From assembly GCA_002104905.1 (NCBI GenBank), contig MCFE01000357.1:23900-87899 (forward strand): a stretch of 64,000 nucleotides of DNA, given 5' to 3'. The notes under the pieces were generated by a model. It was not told where the DNA came from. It did not search any database and saw nothing but the letters and a program-made list of their open reading frames with translations. The first letter of the stretch is position 1. Every line of letters starts with the position of its first letter. The position numbers and the translations under genes were made by a program. This document shows, in pieces, positions 13,001 to 24,023 of the stretch. The DNA is from Basidiobolus meristosporus CBS 931.73 (lineage: Eukaryota > Basidiobolomycota > Basidiobolomycetes > Basidiobolales > Basidiobolaceae).

Positions 13001-14010
13001 ACAGAGCAAATCCAGTTCTATTAGCTCTATATATTGATGATCTTATTATAGCCGCTAATAACCTAGCAACATTGGAAGAGACTAAATCCAGCCTGTCTAA
13101 GAAGTTCAAGATGTCCAATCTAGGAGAACTTAGTTACTACTTAGGGATTAAGTTCTCCATAGACCAAAGAGCCCAGACTATCACCCTAAGCCAATCCAAG
13201 TATATTCAAGATATACTAAAGCAGTACCAAATGGAAGACCGTAAACTGGCAGCTACCCCAATGGAGACAAACCTTAACTTGGTCAAAACTCAACCAAATC
13301 AAGAGAGCTTGGTGCCATCTGAAAGCCCTGACTTTCCATATCAATCTATAGTTGACAGTCTGATATATATTATACTTGGAACACATGCAGATATCTCATA
13401 TTCAGTGGGAGCTGTCAGCCAACGTAATCAGAACTATGGAACTGATCATATTGCAGCAGTTAAGTGGATTTTCAGATACCTAAAAGGAACTGCTGATATC
13501 TGCTTAAGATTCACTTATAATGATTCAGAACAGGATCTAGTGGGATACTCTGATGCTGATTGGGGATGAAATTTGGAAGATAGAAGATCTACCACAAGAT
13601 ACACCTTTCTTTACTGCAAAGAAGCAATTTCATGGAACTCAAGAAAGCAACCAACTGTAGCTCTTTCAACCACAGAGGCAGAGCATATGGCAGTCTGTGA
13701 AGCTACAAAAGAAGCAATGTGGCTAAGAAAACTTTTTACAGACTTAGGCCTATGTCAAAAAACGCCTATTACTTTATTTCAAGATAATCAAGGATGTTTA
13801 CAATTAAGTAGATATCCAACTTTTCATGCTAGAACCAAGCACATAGATATTAGACATCATTTCATACATGATGCTATAGAGAATAACTTAGTTAGCTTAG
13901 TTTACTGTCCTTCAGATGAAATGATTGCAGACATATTTACCAAACCATTTGCTAGAGACAAGTTTGAATATCTTAGGTCAAAATTAGGACTAGTCAGTAT
14001 GAACATTTAG
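10044..14010 (+). pseudogene. Copia gag-pol polyprotein, broken
   Basis: The likely gag ATG at 10044 overlaps the primer-binding site. Gag runs to a TAA at 10374-10376, followed by a frameshift. 10421-11497 carries the rest of gag with a zinc knuckle (YCKRKGHTSDRC, where the first of the two leading cysteines is replaced by Tyr), the aspartic protease (WYIDSGASQHF) and the GAG-pre-integrase region, in which the expected GH of 'HRRFGHINF' is RN. The integrase core is 11511-12062 (SDNGGEYTSKL; the second half is frameshifted near 11885). RT is 12244-13569 with LYIDDLIIAA; RNase H follows to 14010 with SDADWG, TTEAEHMA and HIDIRHHF. In-frame stops lie at 12577, 12904 and 13567. Expected activity is none. 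Confidence 0.9.
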
Positions 14011-14012
14011 TT

Positions 14013-14021
14013 GAGTGGGAG
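14013..14021 (+). promoter_or_regulatory. Polypurine tract of complete copia
   Basis: GAGTGGGAG lies directly before the 3' LTR, after the stop of the RNase H frame. The same tract precedes the LTR at 4870. It is the expected primer for plus-strand synthesis. Confidence 0.8.
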
Positions 14022-14368
14022 TGTTGTAAAAGTTTGTAATTCCACCTAAATATTCACCTAACTTAGTCACTTAGATCATTACCTTCCTATCCTAGAGAAT
14101 ACTGCCCAAATTCCTTGTTGGGATTTACTTAGAATATTTTCACCAAAATACCAGGTACTCAGAAAATGAAAATCCTCAAAGTTGTCCAAACAGCCCCAAA
14201 CTTTGCACACATGCTCTTGGGACCTTCCTTACCTATTCTAAGTGTTTGTTATGCCAAGACTATGTAAAAGTATAAATACTACTTTTACATTCAATAAATC
14301 ATTAAGTGAAAACCGCATAATCTACTTGTCCTCCCAATCACTTCCAATATCTCCAAGACTTTACAACA
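14022..14368 (+). repeat. 3' LTR of complete copia
   Basis: 347 bp, TGTTGTAAAAG...TTACAACA, followed by the target duplication AGTTG. It differs from the 5' LTR by scattered substitutions and small indels, so the insertion is not very recent. Confidence 0.9.
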
Positions 14369-14373
14369 AGTTG

Positions 14374-15180
14374 CAACTTGGGATGATTTTGGCAAGAAGT
14401 AGTAGTAAATCCTCAATGCCCCCATTACTGCTATTAGTGGATGCAAACCACTTCACTAGCCACAACATCACATCATTCACCAGTAGATGGATTACTGGGC
14501 TCACTTGATTCCAAAGAGTTTCCTTGGCATTTTTTTTCTACAAGTATAGTCTCATTGCATAATGGGATCTTGCTGGGCTCCTGCAGGGTACTGCTGTTAG
14601 GGAAGACAGGCTCACAATCCTTCAGTGAGCCTGCTTCTTCACAGCTATCACTCTACATGCCATATTCACAAGGCTGGGGTGTGCCTAAAGGTGTCACAAA
14701 CTCTCCTGACTCAGTTTGCGCAAGGTGAAAAGTATGGCCAGATGCTGTTATAGAAGTATCAAGTGGCCAGCAAGATTTTGTTGGTACAGGGATACCTAGT
14801 GAATGTTCAAATATTACTTGTGTGGCCAACCACTGGCCTTGATACTTTTAATACTTCCTATGCTGTCTGTGTTCTTTGTGGGTGGGAGGCTTGCTACAAG
14901 AGCCACATGGTCTTTTTTCTCTTCTCTTATGGTGTTGAATCAAAGTAGTCTTGTCAATGGGGCAAACAGCTACAAACTCAACAATGTAACACTATTATAT
15001 CACTTTTGTGTCAATATGCATGTGAATTTAAGACAGTCTTGTATTTGAGGCATTGCACCTAAATGAATGTAAGACCCAATGATGACCTGCCATAGTAAGC
15101 ATAATAAATAAAGCTGTGGCACCACATACATATGTATATGTAACACCACTTCCCCATTGGTTTGACTCACTTTCTTATAT
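14374..15180 (-). pseudogene. Probable N-terminal part of the CACTA-type transposase
   Basis: This is the sequence on the other side of the copia insertion, so it was continuous with 9684 before copia arrived. A minus-strand frame near 14860-14930 gives RPCGSCSKPPTHKEHRQHRK, which resembles the Cys-pair plus His segment seen near the N-terminus of TNP2-like transposases. The frames are otherwise broken. I did not find CACTA terminal inverted repeats. Confidence 0.4.
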
Positions 15181-15690
15181 ATGCTGCCAAAAAATAAAGC
15201 AACATTGTCTGGTTCCCAACTAAACCCCACTGCTGACAGCAGCAGAAGAATGGCTGGACAAAAGCTTGCATTGAAATTTAGTGCAACAAGCAGGGCTGCA
15301 ACCAAAAAAGGCCCTGTGGACAGTGTGCCCACTGAAGGGAATAATGCAGACTCCTCAGGCTCTCAGTAAAGTATGCAATTGGGAATCTTGGAAGAGCTGC
15401 AAGCTCTCCTTGTTGCTGAGGTAGATGAGAATGTAGCAAATACAGTACCTTCAGTTGAAGACCAACAAGTGGCCATCATAACATTATCATCACCTTTATT
15501 AGCAAGTATGTTTTCAGCTCATACCAACTCATTAATGAGGCAATTAGGTGCAGTGGCTGATAGGATAGATGCAATGGCCCAGAGAAATCAGGAAATAGTC
15601 CAGAAACAAGATGAGCAGATAATGTGTAGAACATTCAATATCCCAGGTAGAGAAAGCAGTATCTCTGCTGCAAGGAAAAAACTCAAGTAG
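15181..15690 (+). pseudogene. Hypothetical ORF remnant (two frames), coiled-coil-like
   Basis: Two adjacent open stretches in the same frame are separated by one TAA. The first, 15181-15369, is Ser/Ala/Lys-rich. The second, 15373-15690, contains LLASMFSAHTNSLMRQLGAV followed by an Asp/Gln/Lys-rich heptad-like segment. The arrangement resembles the N-terminal part of an element-encoded structural protein, but no family is recognised. The next frame (15830) may be the downstream part of the same broken gene. Confidence 0.35.
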
Positions 15691-15829
15691 CTCTATATCA
15701 GAGCCAGGAATTGAGCAATTTCCCAATATAGCAGCAGAGGAACACTGTACAGTCTTTGAGGCACAACAACAGTGCCTAAAGATAAAGCCCACAGAAAAAT
15801 CTATCACAGCATGAGAGGAAGAAAATGTA

Positions 15830-16600
15830 GTGTTTATACCAAGGCATAAAAATCAAAAGACATTGAAGATCCATGAAGCCATTGAGTGCAATGATGAAGA
15901 GTTGACTAATATTCAAGAGGCTATTAGAAGTCTTGCACATCTACACCTCAAGGCTGGCACACCATGGGACCATCAGGAGCTCAAGGCCAAGCAGAATGTG
16001 CTTGACTTGCTCCATGAGCAATATCCTGGATGGAAACAAGCAAATGGATTTTGGGCCAGCATTGGTAAGCTAAGAGAGTATCTCAAGAATAGCAGAAACC
16101 TTCAAAGGCAGCAGAACAAGGGTGCTATGGCTAAAAACCAGCAGCTTCCTCAAGAGCCTGTTGCAAGCAGGGCCAAAAGCTCCAAACAAGTGTCAAAGAG
16201 GCATCAGGTAGCTGGAAGAGTGCCAATAAGGGAAAAGCAGGCAGATACAGATGCACCAGCACAATATTTACTAAGGAAAAAGCGTACTTCTACTCAAGAA
16301 GCACTCAGTCACAGTAGCAGTAAAGGACCTGGCAATGATAAAAACAAGTGGCTACTGCAGGAGCCCATCTCAGCATGGGTGGAGAGCTCAAAACAAGCGG
16401 GAAAGAAGCATCATGTTGCCCGCACAGTGCCAGCAAGGAATAAGCAGGCCAAAACAGATGCATCAGAGCAGCATTTATCAAGAAGAAAATGTAGTTCAAT
16501 ACAAGAAGCCCTCAGCAAAGTAGCGGTGAAAGACCTGGCAGTGACAAACAAAAAGGCAAAGGGGAAAAAGTCTACTCAAGCCAGAGACAGGGAAGTATAA
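15830..16600 (+). pseudogene. Hypothetical basic protein with two 69-residue tandem repeats
   Basis: An open frame of 256 codons. Residues 1-90 are helical-looking, with GTPWDHQELKAKQNVLDLLH and YPGWKQANGFW. Residues 102-170 and 171-240 are imperfect tandem copies of one 69-residue unit, each with QEP, SSKQ, KQA-TDA and QEALS at the same spacing. The unit is Lys/Arg/Ser-rich and low in hydrophobics. The frame sits among transposon relics and is followed by further broken frames to 17124. It is probably an accessory or structural protein of a mobile element; no known domain is recognised. Confidence 0.4.
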
Positions 16601-16617
16601 GAAAAAATCTGCAGTTC

Positions 16618-17124
16618 TTGCCAATTAACACCATATGCCTGGAGCAGACTGAATCCCATCATAGCCAAGAAGAATTACCAGCAAAAAAACAGCTGTTTTC
16701 ACAGGAGTTGGAACCACAGCCAGTTGAGCTACACTCCAGTGAGGTAGATAAGCTTGTAGGGAAAGGCAATTTGTCTACCACAGCCTCCATGTCCTCCATT
16801 GTTAACAGAGTGGAGGTCCCACTGACACACTAAGTAAAACTGTCAAGAACTCAAAAGGTTATCACAATGCCTTCAGTGGAATTCTGGAACATTAATAGGC
16901 ACACCAAGAGGTTACAGCACCTCTTCCAGAGCAGTGCTCAAGAAAACACACTTGAATATTGCATAGACTTATTGCAAAGACTGGCGTATGAGAAGCTAGA
17001 CCTTGCAGTGCTGGCTGCAGACCAGGATGTAGGGGAACCAGTGAATGAACAATGGCATAAAGCCATAGGGTTCCCGCCAAAATTGTGGAAACAGAGCATT
17101 ACAGCAGAAATTTGTATTGAGTAG
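16618..17124 (+). pseudogene. Hypothetical ORF remnant following the repeat protein
   Basis: Two short plus-strand open stretches (16618-16833 and 16867-17124). The second has a helical segment RLQHLFQSSAQENTLEYCID. They are probably the C-terminal side of the broken gene starting near 15181. No family is recognised. Confidence 0.3.
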
Positions 17125-17585
17125 TTGATTTTAATGGAGTTACTTGTTGAGTGTGGGGTTGGGCTTAATGTTGGTGTAGGGTATAGGGACTTGCATAGGT
17201 CAATACAATTGGCAATTGAGGTACAACTGAAGTTTCAACTGAAATAAATAAATTTGTATGCATGAAAAATAAGCAAAATGGTTGAGTCAGGTAGTAAGGA
17301 GTGTGAAAAAGAGGCAATAGCAAACCAATATTCACAAATGTAGGAGGTGATACTGTGTCTGGGATTGGAAAGTGAGAAAATTGACAGAGAACCAATCAAA
17401 AGCCACTTTTGTATTGTTGTCATGAAAAATTTTGACCAAGTTGTTATGATATATGGGGTGCAATTATTTTTTGATGGTCTTTGCACAGTGTCCTGATGTA
17501 ATCAATACCTCTTAGTCATGGGACTTAAAATCTGTGATGGCCTTTTGACAGGATCTTCTCAATAAATTCTCATAGGGTGCTAGAT
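17125..17585. other. AT-rich sequence, no gene seen
   Basis: There is no reading frame I would support. It links the broken ORF set to a copia fragment. Confidence 0.3.
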
Positions 17586-17589
17586 AGAT

Positions 17590-18016
17590 CTGTATTTGGA
17601 ATCTCTGAGTTTCCAAAGAGGTACCACTGACTATAGTAGCTGCTATAACTTAGATAGAGAAAGCCCTATTTTATTAGCTCTATATGTGGACAATCTCAAT
17701 AAAGCCATCAATAACCAAAAGTCATAGAAGAGACTTTATCCACTCTATCAAAGGAGTTCAAATGTCCAATCTGGGAGAGCACAGTTACCACTTAGGGATA
17801 CAGTTCACCATAGACAGAAGTACCCATACTAACACCCCAAGCCAGTCCAAGTATTCTCAAGATACACTGAAGAAGTCCCATGTGGAAGACTGCAAAGTAG
17901 CAGCTACCCCAGTTGTGACAAACCTTTATGTAGTCAAAGCTCAACCAAATCAAGAAACCTTGGTACTATATGAAAGCTCAAACTTGCAATACTATACTGT
18001 GGTTGGTAGTTTGATA
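17590..18016 (+). mobile_element. Copia reverse transcriptase fragment
   Basis: In broken frames this reads as the RT segment of the complete copy from the 'NADYC' region, through ALYVDNLN (the YIDDLI motif mutated to YVDNL) and MSNLGEHSYHLGIQF, to QPNQETLVLYESSNLQ. It stops where an inverted LTR begins at 18017. Confidence 0.75.
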
Positions 18017-18367
18017 TGCTGCAAGAGTCTTGGAGATATTGGAAGTGATTGGGAGAGCAAGTAAATGTTGTGGTTTTTGCATAAAGATTTACTGAATGTA
18101 AAAATAATAATAGTATTTTTACAAGGGCTTGGCATAGAAAACACATAGAATATATCTAGTAAGGTCCCAAGAGCATGTGTGCAAAGTCTGGGGCTGCTGG
18201 GACTACTTTGAGAAATTGCATGATCTGGTCAACTGGTAATTTGGTAAAAGAAAACTCTGACTAAATCCCAAGAAGAGGCTTAGTCAGTATTCTCTAAGAC
18301 CTGTAGGTAGTGATTATAGTGACTAAGCTAGGTGAGTATTTAGGTGGAATCAAGTACTTTTACAACA
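18017..18367 (-). mobile_element. Copia LTR in inverted orientation
   Basis: 351 bp, starting TGCTGCAAGAGTCTTGG and ending CTTTTACAACA. This is the reverse complement of the copia LTR at full length. It abuts a plus-strand RT fragment on the left. The flanks (TGATA / GATGT) do not form a target duplication, so the junction came from rearrangement or the duplication has decayed. Confidence 0.8.
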
Positions 18368-19750
18368 GATGTGCTGACTGATATTCATCAACATCTCAGA
18401 TGCACATACAAGTTGCAAAATAGCAATATATTGGTATTGTAGTGCAGTGGGGTCATAGTGCCATCTACGGACAGATGTACTCATTCCCATGTTTCTTCCC
18501 CCTGCATTACATTACCTTAATACTAGGACTATGCACTCCTCTTGCTTGATCTATATTGTTCTGTTTACCAACTTGCTACCACTCCTGCTCATTCTATTGC
18601 AAAGCTATCTCTCACTCTATGTATGATGCTGGAATATAATGCCTCTTAAGTTGCAACAACATTAGTGCAGGCTGCAGGAGCTTCAAGCAACTTTGCAACC
18701 TTCAGTCTGATGTAGCTGACTAATTAGCTATAATATAATGAGCAAAATCCTTCATGATTTGTCAGCTATATTTGAAGTGTCTAAGCTAGTGGAGTATTAA
18801 GGTATATTGAAATTTGCAGACTACTTAGAGGTGTATTTAATATTTAAGACACCTTGATGTGATAGCCAGAAGTTTTGCACATAGAAGTTACCAGGGTGCT
18901 AGCATGAAAAGTTTTATAAAAGTTCTTAGAAGGTTTGTTAAGTCTTCTCCAGATATATGGCAAATTTATGAAGCTATTCTGAGTAAAGAGCCTGTGTGGG
19001 AAGTAGAAAAATCCAGAATCCATGATACAAGTAGCCAAATGGATGTTAGTGTTCAGTTATATGTGCAAGTTTTATGCAAAAGTGACAACTACTACTACAT
19101 AACTATTTAGACTATGCAGAAGCTGTGAATAACTTGAGAAAATGCAGCCAACACAGTAATGCCACTTTCTACACTGCACCCAATTGTATTAGCTCCATTG
19201 AGCCAGTACTTGTAGAATATTAATTACTCTGAGACTACTTCTATCTGTAAGTATACTGCTTGAAGACATTGATGCCATCCATCACACTGGTATAGATTAG
19301 GAATGAAATCATATTTGAGTTAGGAAACTACTATGTGAAGAATTGTATGCATAGCTCAGTGCTCTGAGACATGGAAACATTCATGGGCTTCTTTCTAGAA
19401 GTTGTGATCTGGATGAAGAATCACTGTACATTGCTGAAGTGGGCATTTACTGAGATCCAGAGCTAGAAACCTGGCATAAGTATCTGCATAGCCAATTGGA
19501 GTACTGGAGAGCATTCACCAAACATTTTGCTGACACACAAATGGAACAAAGTCTAGGAGTTATGAGAAGCTTTGAACTTGTCCATATAGCCACATATTAT
19601 GCAGACAGTGTGTAACAAACAAGTGATTATCATGAACCTCATCTGCAAAAACCACTTTGAACTGTACATACCAATTTTGGGAGTAGGTTTGAAAGCAAGC
19701 TTCAATATAAATGACAACACTAATGGGGCGGGATACCACCTGAAGATCAC
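18368..19750. other. AT-rich sequence without a supported gene
   Basis: Only short, chance-like frames. Base composition is that of the transposon block, and it changes to a GC-richer, unique-looking sequence near 19.7-19.8 kb. Confidence 0.35.
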
Positions 19751-22700
19751 ATAATAATTGATTGGGATGATCCTTCCTGGGAACATTTTGGGGGGACGCC
19801 AATCAAACCATGGAACATTATACGGTGGCTCGAAATGACTTGATGGTGAGCGGGGATATAGCGGGGATTTGATGAACTAAGCCATCGATGCTCTTCCGTC
19901 AAAGGCCCTTACCACACGTTGGAAGCTAGTGTTAGCGAAAGAGATCCAGGTTGGGTTGGAGTGTTAACACTGTGGGTTTGTCTACAGCTCAGAAACCAGT
20001 ATTCGGCAAGAAAACCGCCGACCGAGCAAGATCTCTCCATGTCACCTGTCCTCTAGAAACGAAATCCACTGGTGATCCTTCTCGAGGGTTTGCAGTTCAA
20101 TTCGAGTGCAGGATGACTAATCCTATCGTATATAGTCAAATGCCAGCCTTACCACATGCGATGACGAGGTGTAGATAAATAAAGGAAGCACTCCTCCCGC
20201 TGGCAAGAATCTCCGATTAATCACCAACACCGAGATCTAGAAATGGATTTGGAATGATTTGAGCAACTCACCCACATGCCACCAGGATTGAGCTAGATAA
20301 TCACGAGTCAAGTCAACAGAAACCACATTATCCAAGGTATCAATCCTTGTGTAAGCAACAAATCTGGTGGAGGAACAACCAAGACATCACGCTTCGAGAA
20401 TGCAGGATATGCTGCTCGAGCCGAGCCTATCTAACGAGCGCAGAAGCTGCGGACGAACACTGCTGCTGTAAAGTACGGTCGGGACTTGGTGGCAAGCACC
20501 AGCACTGCTCTTTCATTTGGCGGCTAGCAAGTTGACTGATTACTACAGCCCATGTGAAGATTCGAGAGATTTGTTCATGAAATTACAACGTGAGTGGTTT
20601 CTGAGGGTTAGATGCGATTCGAGAGGAGTGAAATCCATGCCTCCATTAACCATACATCGCCATCGTGGCCAATCACTCGCCACGCTCACTGAGATAAGCG
20701 GAATTGAGGTGAACGCTGTCTCAGGTAGCACCAAGGCCATGGAGGAACCGACTCCACTTTTTTCCTTTCCATCAGACACGCTACCTCACCTCCCTATCCA
20801 ATTATAGGCTAACCTGCCTAATGCAGTATTTCAGCTCTCCAAGTGCATTTGGGGCTGCATCTGATCATTGGTTGGGCGGACGACAATGACTAACTCATGA
20901 ACACCTCTACCACCTGCTACCAATAATATAGGTTACTGATTCAGAGCGTATCACACCAAAGTCGAGCAATTAGCTTTGGTCATCAGGTAATATGATTGCT
21001 AATTGTGTGAACAGAAGCCAGCAAGCCTATCCCGCGCTGATAGATTGGTTTTAGGGGGTTTTGCAGGCAAGGCCTCCTTTGTTCTAGAATTCGCCCATTG
21101 AGACATCAAGGAAATGCTGGCTGGTATTCAACTAGCAAGGTAATACTGAGCGACGCAAGAGGTTCTATGTACAAGTAGATCCGTATCGAGCCAATAACCA
21201 GACGCCCCTCACTTTCCGTATAATAGAGCCGCATCTGGCCAACCCTAAACCACGGAACAAATAAACCTACTCCGAATCTCCCATAGTTCTCCAAAACATT
21301 CCTTCCACGGTGTCGACAGCCGCCCTTCGTGATTGGCCGGTTCGGTGAGAATAATAAATAATAACAATCGGATCAGCCAACCACTGGGATCGTTGGAATT
21401 GTTATTTGAGATGTGATGAATGGGGAAGGTGGCCGATACCGCTTGAAACTTCTCTGCGCGAGGTTCAGCATATCGGAATGACTGGATCTGCTATTGTATC
21501 TCTTGCTGCACCATAGCATCGACATCGAAGAGCCGACGTTGTACAGCATGGAAACAATCCCCAGCCATCGAAAGGGATGCAAAGTTACGTAAACCTAGTC
21601 ATCACCCAGTTTATTAAGCAGAATGACGAGCTTATTAATCCTTTGAGTATGGCGGTAACACCATCTGACTCGCTCTTGCTGCAATTAAATGGCTGGGTCT
21701 AATGCAAAACTACTTGGAGGATTGAGCCCAAGGTCACTGCGATGACACACCTGGGTTCTAGCGCAAATGACAGGGAATTCCGCTGGTTTCATATGTCACT
21801 TTTCCTAGTGATGACACTAGCCATCAGTCACCCCTTTGTTTGGGATGGTTGATTTTTGTTGTACATTGATCCTACTCACTCTCATGATGTCTCAAGATGC
21901 ATATTTGCTGCTTCTCTTTCCCTTCCACCTTGCCTTGAGACCGATGCAGTATCGATCAGCTAGATGGGAGATCTTAGATTTCTAGTCTGGCGATAGACGA
22001 TGCTCATACAACCCAAAGATGGCCTTCTCTTGGAGTGGCCCAATGCATTGGACCATGCTTGGCCCAGCGATCATGTGACCTGAGGGCTGCATGCTTGCTG
22101 GATGAGTATTTTTCCACACATACACCACCAGCGATCCCGACCATTCCCATCGGTAGGTTTAACACGGGAAAAAGATATGTGTTGAATCAATAGAGATCGC
22201 TTACAAATTAATTGGGGTTGGGACCAAATTTCCAGTTAGCCTAAAGCGGGAGTCAGATCGAACTAGCTTGGCCTAATCTACATCAACCGCTCTACCATCC
22301 CCTAATCTATATTAAATCGGCAATTGAGAGGGCTCGCTCATCCTTGCTTTTTTAAGGAAAGAGCTCAGTGCAGATCAAACATGAAGTTATCGCCAGTTAC
22401 ATAAGCTAAGCCTATACCCATCCACCTTGCGTAATCAGAACAATGTTACATAGTCGCCACAGAGGACAGAGGATTCTGGTTTGAGCTGCTGATATAATCC
22501 TCCCAGTGATTACACAGGCATAAGCAGCGCCATATTCACAATTATAGACTACTATCAGACTGCGCCAAAGAGGGCTCACAGTTGGCCATTCTCCGGGTAG
22601 AACAAATTGGACAGCCGGCATGTTCGTTTAGGGGGGCCATATTTATTTAATACATATCTGATACTTCGTTGCTGGTAGTTGTACAGTATGGATGTAGGGG

Positions 22701-23940
22701 TGTTTAAATGACTTTTCTCGATAAGGAGAAATTGCTGAGGAATGTCGATATTGATTAATGCAGAACACGACCGGGAAACTCTAAATATCTCACTCGACTT
22801 CGAGATCGTTTTCGCATCGGATTTATCCAAATGCAGGGAAGCGTTTCCCTGTATCCAGCCCGAAAATATGGGGATTTCCGAAATCCCCAAGCCCCTTATC
22901 TGCGACAGGGATGACATGCGTGACACAACACTGATAGAGTCAAGTCCTAGCGTCGCGCCGATGAAAGTGGTTTCTGGGAAATTCCAATGGCTGCTGGTTG
23001 GCGTTGATTATCAATCCGATGGTTGGATATCCGCGGCGATATGCTCATACCGCCCTCAACCGCACCTCCATTAAACATCCACATCTTCCGGAATTCCCAT
23101 GGTGATTCACTCCATGAGACCGGCACTAATCGCTCATCAGCCTGGCATCGCATACAAATCCGCCGTACAAATCAACCGTTACAATATATGCCTCGCCAAC
23201 ATCAATGCTGCACTGGCATGAAAATTACAGCGAGCTGCATCGAAGTGCAGCAGATCGGATTTTCCTGAATCCCAGACTAGAACCGATATCAGCACACATA
23301 CAGTGTCGCAAGTGAACGATATTCCTACCTTTTCGGGTAATCGGTGGTGAACGCCATATTCAGATGAGTGGTAGAGCCGCGAGTGAATTTCAGTAGCTGA
23401 ACTCGATGTGACGCAACTCCAGGCTTCTCTGGTTTGGGATGAACCATGCGTTGCTAGGTTAGATTGGGTGGACATTAGAACATTCAGCACCATAGTTTCA
23501 CCAGAATCCACGCTAAAAGTCATTGGAATCGGCGCCTTTGGATGGGAAAAGCCATCGAAAACCACCAGCCTGTGATACAAAAGGTATGTTTATTTTCCTT
23601 TCGAGACTTTGTTAATCTAATACGTAAGAAGGTGAGCCGGATTGTGTACCAGTTGCCTAGGTAACAGGTCAACTCGCAGTCTGGTGACAAAATAGACAGC
23701 AATAACAACATATACTCCAGATGGCTACAATTAATCCTAAAGTTGGCCCTAATGGCTCTGATCTTTTAATAAACTGATGAATGGTGATTGACTGTTCTCC
23801 TAAGCATTCGGCCACCCAAACCAGCATGTCTTACGTTGTGCTACTGACAATGGTAAGAGAATAGAATATTGATCTGAGGCAGCAAATAATGAGCCGTATT
23901 TAACTTTGTTATTGGTATATTGGAATCGATCTCATCGGTC
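19751..23940. other. About 4 kb of unique-looking DNA without a supported gene
   Basis: Many short frames occur on both strands. None shows a recognisable domain, and no consistent chain of exons could be built. It lies between the left transposon block and the first supported gene. It may hold long promoters, non-coding RNA or a decayed gene; I see nothing I can name. Confidence 0.35.
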
Positions 23941-23952
23941 GTCTGGAATGCT

Positions 23953-23960
23953 TATAAAAG
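23953..23960 (+). promoter_or_regulatory. TATA box of the C2H2 factor gene
   Basis: TATAAAAG lies 71 bp upstream of the ATG at 24024, within the usual TATA-to-start range for fungal genes with short leaders. Confidence 0.55.
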
Positions 23961-24023
23961 GGGCGGCGCCCTGTGCCATCTAGACATCAAGCATTGTTTC
24001 TCCTACTTCTCCAACTCATTAAG

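Larger units (their letters stand above)
9690..14368 (+). mobile_element. Complete Ty1/copia LTR retrotransposon with target-site duplication
   Basis: The element is 4679 bp. The 5' LTR is 9690-10039 (350 bp) and the 3' LTR is 14022-14368 (347 bp). Both begin TGTTGTAAA and end TTACAACA. Perfect 5-bp target duplications AGTTG lie at 9685-9689 and 14369-14373. The coding order is gag, protease, integrase, RT, RNase H, which defines copia. The LTR holds a TATA region near 9933-9948. The coding region is interrupted by several stops and frameshifts, so the copy is inactive, although its ends are intact. It sits inside a CACTA-type relic of opposite orientation. Confidence 0.95.

Noticed and set aside
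14441-14948. Plus-strand frames of 60-95 codons
   Set aside because: They are opposite to the presumed CACTA transposase N-terminal region and show no consistent coding signal.
15000-15332. 110-codon minus-strand frame with hydrophobic stretches
   Set aside because: Opposite to the Ser/Ala-rich frame at 15181-15369; it could be the first exon of the CACTA transposase, but there is no supporting motif.
22576-23580. Several frames of 110-133 codons on both strands
   Set aside because: They overlap one another on opposite strands without recognisable motifs or splice continuity.
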